Shown piece after piece: positions 13,501 to 23,600 of a stretch of 64,000 bases of DNA. The notes beneath the pieces are model-generated. The model was not told the origin of the DNA and did no database searches. It was given only the letters and a program-made list of their open reading frames with translations. Made by a program: the position numbers and the translations under genes. The DNA comes from Apus apus (lineage: Eukaryota; Chordata; Aves; Apodiformes; Apodidae): the NCBI RefSeq assembly GCF_020740795.1, contig NC_067304.1:4330056-4394055 (forward strand). The letters are read 5' to 3'. Within the stretch, counting starts at the first letter, position 1. Every line of letters starts with the position of its first letter.

Positions 13501-16500
13501 CTCTGCACCTCCAACCTCCCCCATTCCCTCTCTGGGACCTTTCTTTCCCCCAGCTCAGGCTGCTCTCCCTTCCTTCTCCTCCATCCCCCAGCAGATCTGC
13601 TACTATAAACATCACCCAACACACAGATTGCTTTTAAACTCAAAAACCATGCAAGGAAAAGTGCCATTTCAAACAGCAGCTCTGCCAATAACGGGCCCAA
13701 GTCCCACCCTTTCTGACAGCTGGAGTCCCAACTGTCCATCACAGCTCTCCATCTCCAAATAAGCATTTAAAAAATATATTCATCTTTCCTGCTCCAGGCA
13801 TCTGGCTCCCCTCTGAAAAAAAAAAGAGAGGACACAATAAAAAGATGAAGGACCATTTTGGCCCCCACCCTGACCTCCCCAGCTAAGCAGTGAGAAAAAG
13901 GATTGTCCTGGACCTTTCATGTCATCTTCCTGCGTTTCTAAACCGCAGCTGCCCGGCGGGATGGAAGCTCCTGCATTTACATTACAAAGTGTAAAGAGGC
14001 TGTTTCAGATGGGCCAGCTCCTCTTTGTTGATTTTAGCCATTAGCTCCCAAACCATCAAATGTCTGTTCCCCTGCTCAGGGACTGTGGAAAGAGCAGAAC
14101 TTCCTGGGGGTGAGAATAATTTTGCAGGACAAATCTCCTCGTATGCAGAGTTCATTCACCGGGGTGTGAGATGAAAAGGCTGAGTCAGCAACTGCTTCAG
14201 CCTGCACAGATGAGGCTCACTGTGCTTTTACTTAAATAGATTAGAAACAGGTTTTAAGATAAAAGAAGCCAGATAACCCAATGCTGGTATCACCAGGGCA
14301 GATTAACAGTAAACCAGTGCAAACCAGGAGTTTATTGTACCTTTTTTTCACACTGATCTTCCCAGCACACTTGAGATAGAAAGATGAGTTCACCTCCCAC
14401 CTCTGCAGCAGAATGAGGAAGCAATTAAAAGTTCTACCTACATGGAGCTCAGTCCCCAGTTTGGGGAGACACTGCTGAGCCTCTGAGTAGTTAGTTCTGT
14501 AGTAGAGCTACTAGCTTCAGGGACAGGGGAGGTCTTTGGCAAGATGAAGGAATTCTACATTGAGAAAAACATGAGATGAGTGAGTAGGGATGAATTATTT
14601 TTGCAACCAGCTCTCCAGGAGCTTGGTAAGGCCACATCTCAGGCTGTTTACAGCAGGAGCAGGAAGAGCTTGAGGCAAGGGAGAAATCCTGCCATTGCAT
14701 ATGGTTGGAGGATGCTTAGAGAGATGGTTCCTGCTCAGCCAGGGAGGACAGCCCCAAATATACCCAACAGCTCCTTGGTTTGTTTTTAGGCAGAAAGTCA
14801 AAGCAGAAGTGGAGCAGCAAAACAGGTGCTTCCTCATCGTGAGTGGGACAGTGGCCTGGGCTTCACTGACACCAGCACTCAGCCAGGGGACAACACAGGG
14901 CCTGAGGCAGAAGCAGAACCAGCCTGTGGCCAGGAAGGTCCCAGGACACCTCCACAGAAAGGATTACTTATAGAGGACTTCCCCACTGATGAAGAGTTGA
15001 GTGATTCCAATCTCTGCAGCAGAGCAGTGCAGAGGATCTCAGGAGCTCCTGGAAAGCAGATGCAGGCAGGATGGACCCATTTCCAGGGAACAAGAAATGC
15101 CTCACAGGTCAGGGGGCCAGGAGAAGGGCTACAAGCAACACAGACAGGACCAGTGGCCCCCTAAGTGTCTGCAGGTTGATGGAAATACACCCCAGGAGAG
15201 AAAGGGCAGCAGCACAGGGGGGAGCTCTGCCTGCAGAGCACAGGAAGCAAGGGACAGAGATGAAGCCAGGGAGGATGAGCCCCTAGCACAGGCCAGAGCT
15301 GTGTGCCCACCACCCCACTGCCTGCCCAGCAGAACTCACAATTCCTCTCCACACATGGTACAGGAGCTCCAGGAGCTTGCTGCAGGATGAGGCTCCTGCA
15401 GAGAGTCTCAGCAACCCAGCTGGAGTGTCAGCAAAACCAGGGCGATGCACGGGGAGCCCAGAGGGCAGAGCAGGGGAGAAGGGAACAGATGGAGACTGGC
15501 ATGTGGAAGGAGCAAGCAGCCCCTGGAGACACAACACAAGAAGCGGCTGCTAAAGGCCAGGGCCTTGAGAATTGAAGAGGAATGATGTGGACTGACCACA
15601 GATGAGGATGCCCTCAGTGAGCTGGGAAATCCTGGAAGAAGGCTCAGAGGAAGCAGCACATGCTCCTAGCCAGGGAACAGAAACAGGGGAAAGCACTGCA
15701 GAGCCAGAGGGCCCAGCCCAGCAAGGACAAAGCCAGCACTGGGCACAGAGGAAACTGCACTATTGTGGAGCTGAGTCAGAGGAAACTGATGAAGTACAGA
15801 AGCAAGAAAATCTTGGACAACTGGATCACCATCCAGGAGCTTCTGACCCACAGGACCAGATCACAGGATGGAGGAAGGACATACAGCCCCTACTGTCTGT
15901 CACAGCTGTGTAGCAACAACCCTCCTGACCCTTCCAACACTGGGAAGGGACACTGCATCTTCCCAAAGGCACCTGCTGTCACTGCTGAATGGTTCCCCTC
16001 AACATTCCCAAACTTCTGCTGGTTACTGTGCTCATTAAAGTCTCCCAGCAGAAACAGGGAACTCAGTAATACTAACTACAAACTGGGGATTCAAGCCTGA
16101 TGACAGACTTGTTTCTCCACTCACACACAGCTTGACAATCCCAGGGTCCACAGATCATTGATCTGTTACAGTTATTACCAACTTCCCTGTCCATGAAGAT
16201 CTGGCTCACTGCATTTCATGTCTGATTAGGATTTTTTTTTCATATAGGATTCACTGCAAATAAAGTATTTACTTCTATATCCATCTCTCTATATATTGAA
16301 GCTTCTTTGTTGTTGTTCTGGTAAAGAGAAGAAATAACAGTATGCTTCAATCTTTAATGGGAGAGTTGGATCATTATTTTCCCCAGAATAGGGTGTGCCA
16401 TGCATTCCTGTACATCAGTTCACAGGGAAAAAAAAAGGGGGGGGGAAATAGATTTAGTAAATATAGTTGTTTACTGTAAAATAAGAGACAAAAAGAAGAA

Positions 16501-17449
16501 AGAGAAGACACTTAATAGGTCCCTCTGTGGATTCTGCTGCCAACAGGGACATGATAGTCCCTGCTGAGTTGCTTCATGTTTTATACTTATTAATCATCAG
16601 GAAAAATGAGAGATCCACAAGCCCACTGAACTCTTCCCTTCCTCCCCCTTTAAAGATTTTGGGAGTGAGCTCAGCTCTGAGTCATGATTAAAATCACTCA
16701 GTTGTGTTCCCCAGCAGCAGTGCTCCAACTGAAGGTTTGAATGTGCTGTTCTACACTACAAAGGAAGCTGGACAAGCTCCAAATTATCACTTAACAATAC
16801 TTTACCGTTTTCTGGGCTCTAGCAGAGGGAGATAAATCTCCCTAAAAGAAGCAGGCAGTGGTGGTGCACCCCTCATCCCCACACTGCCCCACAGCTCCCG
16901 AGACTGGACCACTTGGATCTGATGGGAAGGACACCAGGTAGCCAGGAAATTTGGTTTTTAAGCCCACCTCAAAAGCATCCTTAGTTCTTTGCACCTCTTG
17001 CTGCAGAAACACCATCTACCAAACAGCAGGTAGCTCACATCACCACAGAGTTCTGGACCAATCAGAAGAAACATGAGGAAATAAGACAGGAATCAGGATC
17101 AGAAGTTATTAACTAAGTTTAAAAAATCCACTTTCAGTTAAAATAAAGGCCAGCTAGAGGATCACAGCAAAGGAGTCAGCAGGAAGCAGGGGGCAGCTTC
17201 TGTAACTCAGTGTCCTCTAGCTCCTGTCTGGACCATTCCAGATCATCCTTTTACAGAAGGTGGAACCAAAGCCTTGCTCCATCTGGAGCTACTGTCTCAA
17301 GCTCTGGTGCTACAGCCCTATACTAACATACCAGACTCCAAAGAAAATATTTGGCAGCAAACTGTGTCAGTGGGAAAAAAAAAAACCACACCTTACAAAC
17401 ATTGCCATGAAATACTGCATCAGTGCTGACAGAGAGACAAGAAATTGCA
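10530..17449. other. Intergenic spacer, no gene recognised
   Basis: About 6.9 kb between the CNTN2 end and TMEM81. Reading frames on both strands are short, overlap each other and match no family I know. The stretch around 14600-16100 is purine-rich on the plus strand and unusually free of stop codons in several frames, but it has no recognisable domain or convincing splice structure. Short homopolymers occur at 13194-13203 and 16430-16445. I see no RNA gene. Confidence 0.6.
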
Positions 17450-18250
17450 CTAAATCTTAGCTGGTTTATTTGCAGCTCTCCTCAAAATCCTCTGCACACA
17501 GCAGAGAATCATGCCCACTAGGGTACCCCCTATCACTCCACTTCCAATTCCTACCAGGTAGTCATAAAACACTCTTCCTTGCCAGCACTGCTGCTGTTCC
17601 TGCCCTTCTTCCTGGGCACTGTTTTCTGTGCTTCCTCCCTCCTTGTCGGCTGCTAACTTCTGTTCCCAAGTCAAGGATTTTTGGAAGTTCAGATTCACTA
17701 ATTCATTCTGGATGACTCTGACCCCAAAGTAGATCCTCTTGATGACTCTGAACGTCTTCACCATCTGCATATCACACCGGTAAGTCCCTGCATCAGACTC
17801 CCTGGCAGGGGAAAGCCTGACCACAGCCTGGGAGTTTCTGAAAGGTTTGAACATCATGTCGTTCATGGTGATGAGGCTCTGGGCAAACCTCCAGGTATAG
17901 AAATAGACTTCCCTCCTAAAGCCCACCTCATCCGAGGTCAGGCAGCTGAACTGGAAGGGTTTGCCCACCGGGATGGTGAAGTGCACCATGCCACAAGCCC
18001 AGGTGGTCAGGCAGCCCGAGCGGCGCATGGTGCAGTTCCTCCTCTCTCCAGTGGCAGTCACCTCGCACAGCCTCTCCAGCTTGAAGCCCGGGCCACAGGT
18101 GACACTGCAGGACGTGGTGTTGACAGCGATTTCTGCCACGGCTGTCCTCAGCTCTGCTGGGATGGTAACTTTTTCAAAGGAAGCTACCAAAGGCAAACAG
18201 AAAGCACAGCAGAACACCCCAAGGACGGGGTGGTTCCCCGAGGTCTTCAT
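17450..18250 (-). CDS. TMEM81: Transmembrane protein 81, single coding exon
   Basis: A 266-residue type I membrane protein with one Ig-like domain. I chose the start at 18250: the frame opens nine codons earlier (18277), but the residues from MKTSGNHPVLGVF align with the human N-terminus and form the signal peptide (hydrophobic VLGVFCCAFCLPLVA), and the ATG has G at -3. Family landmarks recalled from human TMEM81 are present: NTTSCSVTCGPG, the CLTTWACGMVHFTI segment, DAGTYRCDMQMVK (the Ig YxC motif) and LVNLNFQKSLT. Near the C-terminus are a Gln/Glu-rich linker, a glycine-rich membrane helix (VGIGSGVIGGTLVGMILCC) and a short basic tail. In vertebrates TMEM81 is reported in a sperm complex with IZUMO1 and SPACA6 that contacts the egg. 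The frame is intact. It lies on the same strand as RBBP5, about 2.2 kb downstream of it. Confidence 0.95.
   Translation of the reverse strand: MKTSGNHPVLGVFCCAFCLPLVASFEKVTIPAELRTAVAEIAVNTTSCSVTCGPGFKLERLCEVTATGERRNCTMRRSGCLTTWACGMVHFTIPVGKPFQFSCLTSDEVGFRREVYFYTWRFAQSLITMNDMMFKPFRNSQAVVRLSPARESDAGTYRCDMQMVKTFRVIKRIYFGVRVIQNELVNLNFQKSLTWEQKLAADKEGGSTENSAQEEGQEQQQCWQGRVFYDYLVGIGSGVIGGTLVGMILCCVQRILRRAANKPAKI
17464..17469 (-). promoter_or_regulatory. TMEM81: AATAAA inside the TMEM81 coding end
   Basis: The Asn-Lys codons of the C-terminal NKPAKI spell AATAAA, ending 12 nt before the stop codon (17452-17450). A CA dinucleotide lies at 17447-17446, about 17 nt past the hexamer, followed by a T/GT-rich tract (ttcttgtctctctgtc). 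That is normal cleavage-site geometry. I see no other AATAAA on this strand in the next 1 kb. Usage is inferred. Confidence 0.4.
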
Positions 18251-19700
18251 GTCAGACACGCCTCCTCCCAAAGCCACACAAATTCATTCCTTGCACATCT
18301 TCAAACTAGACATTTCTGAAATCCCACGAGCACCATCTTCAACACCTAATCCTTCCATTAGGAAAACTCCTCCAAAACAGGCTTGAAGTACAACACTGCT
18401 CAAAGAGATGCAACACATTACAGGTCAGAATGTGACTCTGAATTCGCTTCTTGTAAGAGGGCAATTTAAAAAAGATGAAGCCCTCCCTTCCCAGTAAGAT
18501 TTTACACACCACTGGAGATTAATTTCCACTGTAAAGTAGTTCCAGTTTAATTTTCCAGCCAAACTATGAAACAATAAATGTAATCACTACTGGAACTTTT
18601 AAAATGGTGTTGTTGAGCACAAGGACACCCCAGTTCCTTGTGCAGCACCCACACTTGTCTGATACTTGCATATCCCCAGATCTGAAGCACTGCACTAAGT
18701 TCCAAGGTCAGAAAACCAACATTTCAAACTCTGTATCTGATGGCACTGATGTCAAAGGCAACCTGAGCAGTGTTTTACCACTGATGATCCCCATCAACAC
18801 CCAGCAGGGCTCAGTGAAGCTACTCACATCTCCATCAGCCCAGGGATGTCCTGATGTCACAGCCTGGTTGCCTGGGTCAGAACATTCCAAAGGAGAACAG
18901 AGAATTCCCCTGAAGACAAAGTGAGTCCTCTGAGATGAGGACTCAGCACAACAGCATCATGTTAGGCTCTGGACAGTCACGCTCAGACTGGAAAGGGACC
19001 TCACAGGATCCCACAGAGGAGCCACCAGCCTAAGCCCCCTGCTCAGCCTCCCATCCAGCCACTGGCTCCAGAGAGACCTGAGTCCAAATCTTCGTGTTCA
19101 CCTGCTGGGTCTGGCAAAACAGACACCACTCATGTGCTGCCACTGCAGAACACAGGAGGAGGACATCCCAGTGTAATTCGCTCAGTCTGTAAGCATCCCA
19201 AAAGAGTAATGCACTGCTAAAAATAGTTCTTCATGGAAAAACCTGGTTTTGATGAAATAACTGACATGTGGTCAAGTCAGTTCCAGTTCAATGTCTCCTC
19301 ACCAGCAACTGAGTTATGGAGTTATGGAGGACTTGGGCTGCCACATTTTTTAACAGCTCTGTGGAAGAATTATTTCTCTGCTTAACACTCCTTCATCTAT
19401 TAAAAACAAAGACTTGTGAAGATCTAGTCTCTGTGTTTTCCACATGCAGTTGCCCTGGAAGTGCCCTCCACACCCAGCACTGTGAGGCTGCACTGGGGGG
19501 ACAGGGCTTTTACCAGACCAAAGATTCACCCCCCTCTCTTGAAAAGAGACCACCAACCAAATGCCACACTGAAAAAAAAAAAACAACCACCAACCACCAC
19601 CAGCTGTGGTGAAGACACAATGTTTGTGTTCTCAGTCAGATTCCTAAACATTGTCACAACATAAACCATCACCACTGCAGGGAAAAACAGAGTTACCCAC
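18251..19700 (-). other. TMEM81 upstream region
   Basis: About 1.45 kb between the TMEM81 start codon and the distal RBBP5 poly(A) signal. It should contain the TMEM81 5'UTR and promoter. No CpG island or clear TATA box stands out. A degenerate CR1-like stretch lies at 18970-19060. Confidence 0.45.
18970..19060 (-). repeat. Degenerate CR1-like fragment
   Basis: The order agactggaaagggacctcacaggatc, then ccagcctaagccccctgctcagcctcccatcc resembles a decayed reverse-complement CR1 3' end. It lacks the terminal tcatagaatc motif. Confidence 0.4.
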
Positions 19701-19726
19701 GGACTTTAGGAAATAAAACATACATC

Positions 19727-19732
19727 TTTATT
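19727..19732 (-). promoter_or_regulatory. RBBP5: Candidate distal RBBP5 poly(A) signal
   Basis: AATAAA on the minus strand, the last one before the TMEM81 promoter region. With 20360-20365 it brackets the likely RBBP5 3' end. Confidence 0.45.
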
Positions 19733-20359
19733 TACAAACACAGAAACTAACAGCACTGCAGTGCACTACCACCCAGCCAGTCTCTGACAAATATTGTACA
19801 AACCTACAGATACCAAAAAAAGAAGAGATGGGAGAAAATAAACCAAGGACATATACACTGTACAGAGAAGTTTTAACAGAAAGGAAGGCTGGAGCCTGTG
19901 GCAAATCATCTGCCTTCAAACAACCTAGAGAACCTTTGCCTGTGCAGCTCTGAAAGCTGGTGGGCTCAGGCACATCACCCAGGGGGGGGACTGGACACAG
20001 GAAAGATGCAAGTCACTCTCCAAGCTGAAAGAACAAAGAAAACTGATGCTGTACATGGGGGAATGGATTTCATTAAGAGAAGCAGATCACTGAACCAAAG
20101 CCTGAAATGAAAACAATTCCAAAAAAACCCTTCTGATTTAAAATAGCCCCTCTCTTCCTATGCTCATGTCTCAACCACTTCCGACTGCAAATTAACAAAT
20201 CTCTTTATGATTCTTCTTCTTGGTTGTCAGTGTCTGCAGGATACTTTGAAAATTTAAATACATAGTGATAATCCCCATCATTACATCTTGGGAAAAACTC
20301 AAAGGAATTGCAGGGGAACTATAAAAGTCTATCAAACAAGGGGACCTGGGAATGAAAAC

Positions 20360-20365
20360 TTTATT
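20360..20365 (-). promoter_or_regulatory. RBBP5: Candidate proximal RBBP5 poly(A) signal
   Basis: AATAAA on the minus strand about 90 nt past the stop codon of the provisional RBBP5 last exon. This supports an RBBP5 3' end in this area. Confidence 0.4.
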
Positions 20366-20453
20366 TTAACAGACAGTTGGTCTAGTACAGAGAGGTGCCA
20401 GGCTGCAGGCACTGGTAGAGAAAGTCTCTCTTCCCATTCTTACAAGGATAATA

Positions 20454-20608
20454 TTACAAAATAAAGGTTAAAAGCCTGGCTGCCCATGAGATGTCAGCAT
20501 TCACCTCTCCTACCCAGGAGTGGGGGGGAAAAAAAACCTGAAAAACTACCATTTCCATGTGGAGAAATATTGGTTCTGTATTTTCCTCTAACTTCCAGCA
20601 CCCACCAG
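20454..20608 (-). CDS. RBBP5: Provisional last coding exon of RBBP5
   Basis: The exon ending at 23493 leaves one base (g). The human protein, as I recall it, ends [10 protein letters not shown] strong acceptor (cttcctcctcag) precedes 20608, and reading on in phase gives AGG, then [17 protein letters not shown] and about 30 more residues to a TAA at 20454-20456. Only the three AGG residues match the known tail, so this may be a lineage-specific end, an alternative isoform or a wrong choice. It lies next to AATAAA signals that fit an RBBP5 3' end. Confidence 0.35.
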
Positions 20609-23600
20609 CTGAGGAGGAAGCCAGTTGTTTCTGGTAGGGCACCACACAGGAAAGCAGCAGAATAAAAGCACTTGCAAGAACAGAAAGAAACTGCCAACAC
20701 AGCTTTTCATACCACGGGCTAGATGAAAGCATATAAACTGAGAGTTTCATCTAAAGCTACTTCCACTTGTCCCTTCTCCCAGAAGCAGAGTCATCCTTCA
20801 TGTCTAAAATATCCACAAGATGAAGATTCATTCTTTGCCGACTTCAGAGGGTGTCTTGATTCTTCACATGAGATTCTCTATCCACCTGAGAGGAACTGAA
20901 ACCTGGCACAGCAGCAGCACTTCACTGAGCATGGCAGCACAGCAGACATCACACCGAGCTCCCAGAGAGGCTGCCAAGGCAGTGCAGCTGGCACAGAGGG
21001 ACTTACAGCTCACCACAAGCAAAATGAACAGCAAAGAAAGGGAGGTCTGCAGGATACACAGTCACATGGCATCAGGAATAAAAATACACACTTTGGGTAG
21101 ACTTCAATCCAGGGGAAAAAAAAATATACATATATATTTAAAAGACAATGGCTGATAAGCTCTGGAGTGGCTGTGTTGGGTACCAGCTCACTTTAGACCA
21201 GGTCCATACACCAACACAAGGGCAGTCCAGTGGGTCTCTCTGCAAACTGCACAACCTGAGAGTCAGCATCCCAGACTGCTCACTGGAGAGGCAACTCAGG
21301 AGGAACAGGGGCTGATTCCTCTTCCATGTTCACCTCTTACAAAAGTCACTCCCTGAATCCATGAACAATCAGTCTGCTGTGTTAGTCAGTCCACTCTGAC
21401 TGAGCATTTCATCCATTTTCCACATGATGGTGCCAGCACAGGAAAGATAAAGGAAGATAAAGAGTGTCTTCATAACAATTCTGAGATTGCACCACCTGCT
21501 AAAGAGATCAAAGACAAGTGAAATATAAGTAACCAGACTCAAACAGATGTCACCAAAAACCAGAGACAACCAAACACAGGAACTTTTCCAGAAAAAAATT
21601 ATGATAGAGAACCAGATTTTTCTGGATGAACACATTTTTTCCAGAAGGAGATATAATCAAGATGCTGCCTTTGACAAAGTAAGATCTCCAGTATTTCTGC
21701 ACTTGTCTTTGAGATCCCATTTTTTTTATAGCAAGTCAGACCACATTGGCAAAGCTGCATGGGAGCAGTACAAGGAAAATCTGACAAAAATCCTTCCAAA
21801 CGGGGCTTGGCAAGGATGTCAGAAAAAACAAATGATGACTGGAACTCGTTTTGGAAGCCACATGGAGTTTCCAGTGCACTATCCTTTCTCATTTATATCC
21901 TTTTGTATTTGGTCATGTTAATTAGCAGCATGAAAGAAAGCAATGGACACGCCTGCTGAATCAAGGAACAGTGAGACTCCTGGTCCATCCAGCACAGCAC
22001 AACAGAGCAGTCAGGATGTGGAACAGATGCCAGCAAAGACACCTGAGGATCCACACAACCCAGCCAATTCCTTACTCTCAACCTTTACAACATACTGGAT
22101 GCCCCCTAATGGACTTGGGAAGCCAAAAGAGAATCACCCTGTCTGGTAAATCTCACACTAGAAGTTTGTCAGTAACTCCACAAGGGCCAAGGATGTTGTT
22201 GGCTCTCTAATTGCTGGATTTTGAAAAGTGAAGGGTGAAAGGACTAAATGGCAGCCCAGAAAACATCCACCACGTTTTTCCATGTATGGACTAAGTTTCT
22301 TTTATCCCACTCCCTTTTTCTGGCAATAGCAATTATCAGTACTGGTACAAGCAACATAACAGGAGCTGAGCAGGAAGGACAATGAGCGAGGTGGGCAGCA
22401 CAGGACCAGCAGTGAGGGAAGGAAGGAGGGGTGGAAATTATTATAATCACTTCTGTAGAGTTTAAAATCCACAACAGCAGCTGCTGAGTTCAAGAAAATG
22501 CAAAATTTGAATCATCAATGACACTGTGTCTTTGTTTATGCATCAACCTCGAGTTCTTCATTACAATCTAAAACAATGGAGCTGGTAACACTTGATCCAA
22601 ACATGAGCTTTCCTTGCTGTGTTTGAATGAGCTTTTCCCAAAATAAGAAGCTGAAGCAGCAAATGAGACAGATGGGGAACACTGACACTCTCTGAGGCTA
22701 AGCCTGGTCCCCAACAAAGGTGACTGCAGGAGTCCTGGTTTAGTACATGAGCAGCAAAATATGACCCAAAAAAAAAAGGATAAAAGTCCACAAAACCCAT
22801 CCCCAGTTACAGCAGCTGCACTTTCTGAAAGGTAACTACAGCTGCTTTAAAGCTTGGGATAGAAAATTCAGCTCCTAAATTTTATCTCAGGATTGTTTTT
22901 TCATCAAACAAACCATTATTGATGCTCCATTTCATAGTTCTGCTGACAGAACCTTTCTGCTCTTTATCACTCTGCCTTGTATTGATGGCACAAAGTGTCA
23001 CTTCCAGCTTCAGAATCCTTCACTATTTACATTTTTCCCCCCTCAAAATCGACCAGACAAAACCCAAACAATATCACTGTTCATGTAAAAGTTGACAGTG
23101 CACCATCCTCTCTCCTTTATAGCCTTCTGCAGATGGTCACGTTCATCAGCAGTGTGAGGAAAAAACACCAAACCAAACCCTTCCATCTATTCCATGACAA
23201 ATTATTGAAGAAAAGATTAGTTACCAGAAGATTTGTTATCATTTTGAAATAGGGCTCAACCTCTATTAAAAACTCTACATGCTCTTTATATCCACAGGCA
23301 TGGAGAAGTTTTATTAGAAATCCTGCAAGCACTTCTACTTGGGAAAAAGGACAAATGGCACAATTTTTGCCTATCCTTGACAGCAGGGAAATATTGAAGT
23401 GAGCAAGTGCCACCTGGGCAGGTCAAATGCTATGACTAGAGTCAGGGTGTGCACAAAGCAAGGCCACCAAGCAAGGCAAGGGTGTTCCTTACCTGTCAAG
23501 GGCTGTCCCAGCTCCGCCTGCACTTTACCCTTCGCTGCTCCTTCCAGAGGTAAAGAACCTCTGTCCCCTTTGTAGAGTTTCGGTTTAAATGCAGAATCTT

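Noticed and set aside
18251-18277. Upstream in-frame ATG giving a 275-residue TMEM81
   Set aside because: The extra nine residues (MALGGGVSD) precede the signal peptide and have no counterpart in human TMEM81. The second ATG has the better context and matches the family start.
20760-20835. Minus-strand frame reading [19 protein letters not shown] before a stop
   Set aside because: It looks protein-like, but its acceptor is weak and it is out of phase with the RBBP5 donor for a conserved tail. I could not link it to a known protein.
22244-22474. Minus-strand frame [20 protein letters not shown] as an alternative RBBP5 last exon
   Set aside because: It has an in-phase acceptor (ctgctcag), but no residue matches the known RBBP5 end and no poly(A) signal lies close downstream.
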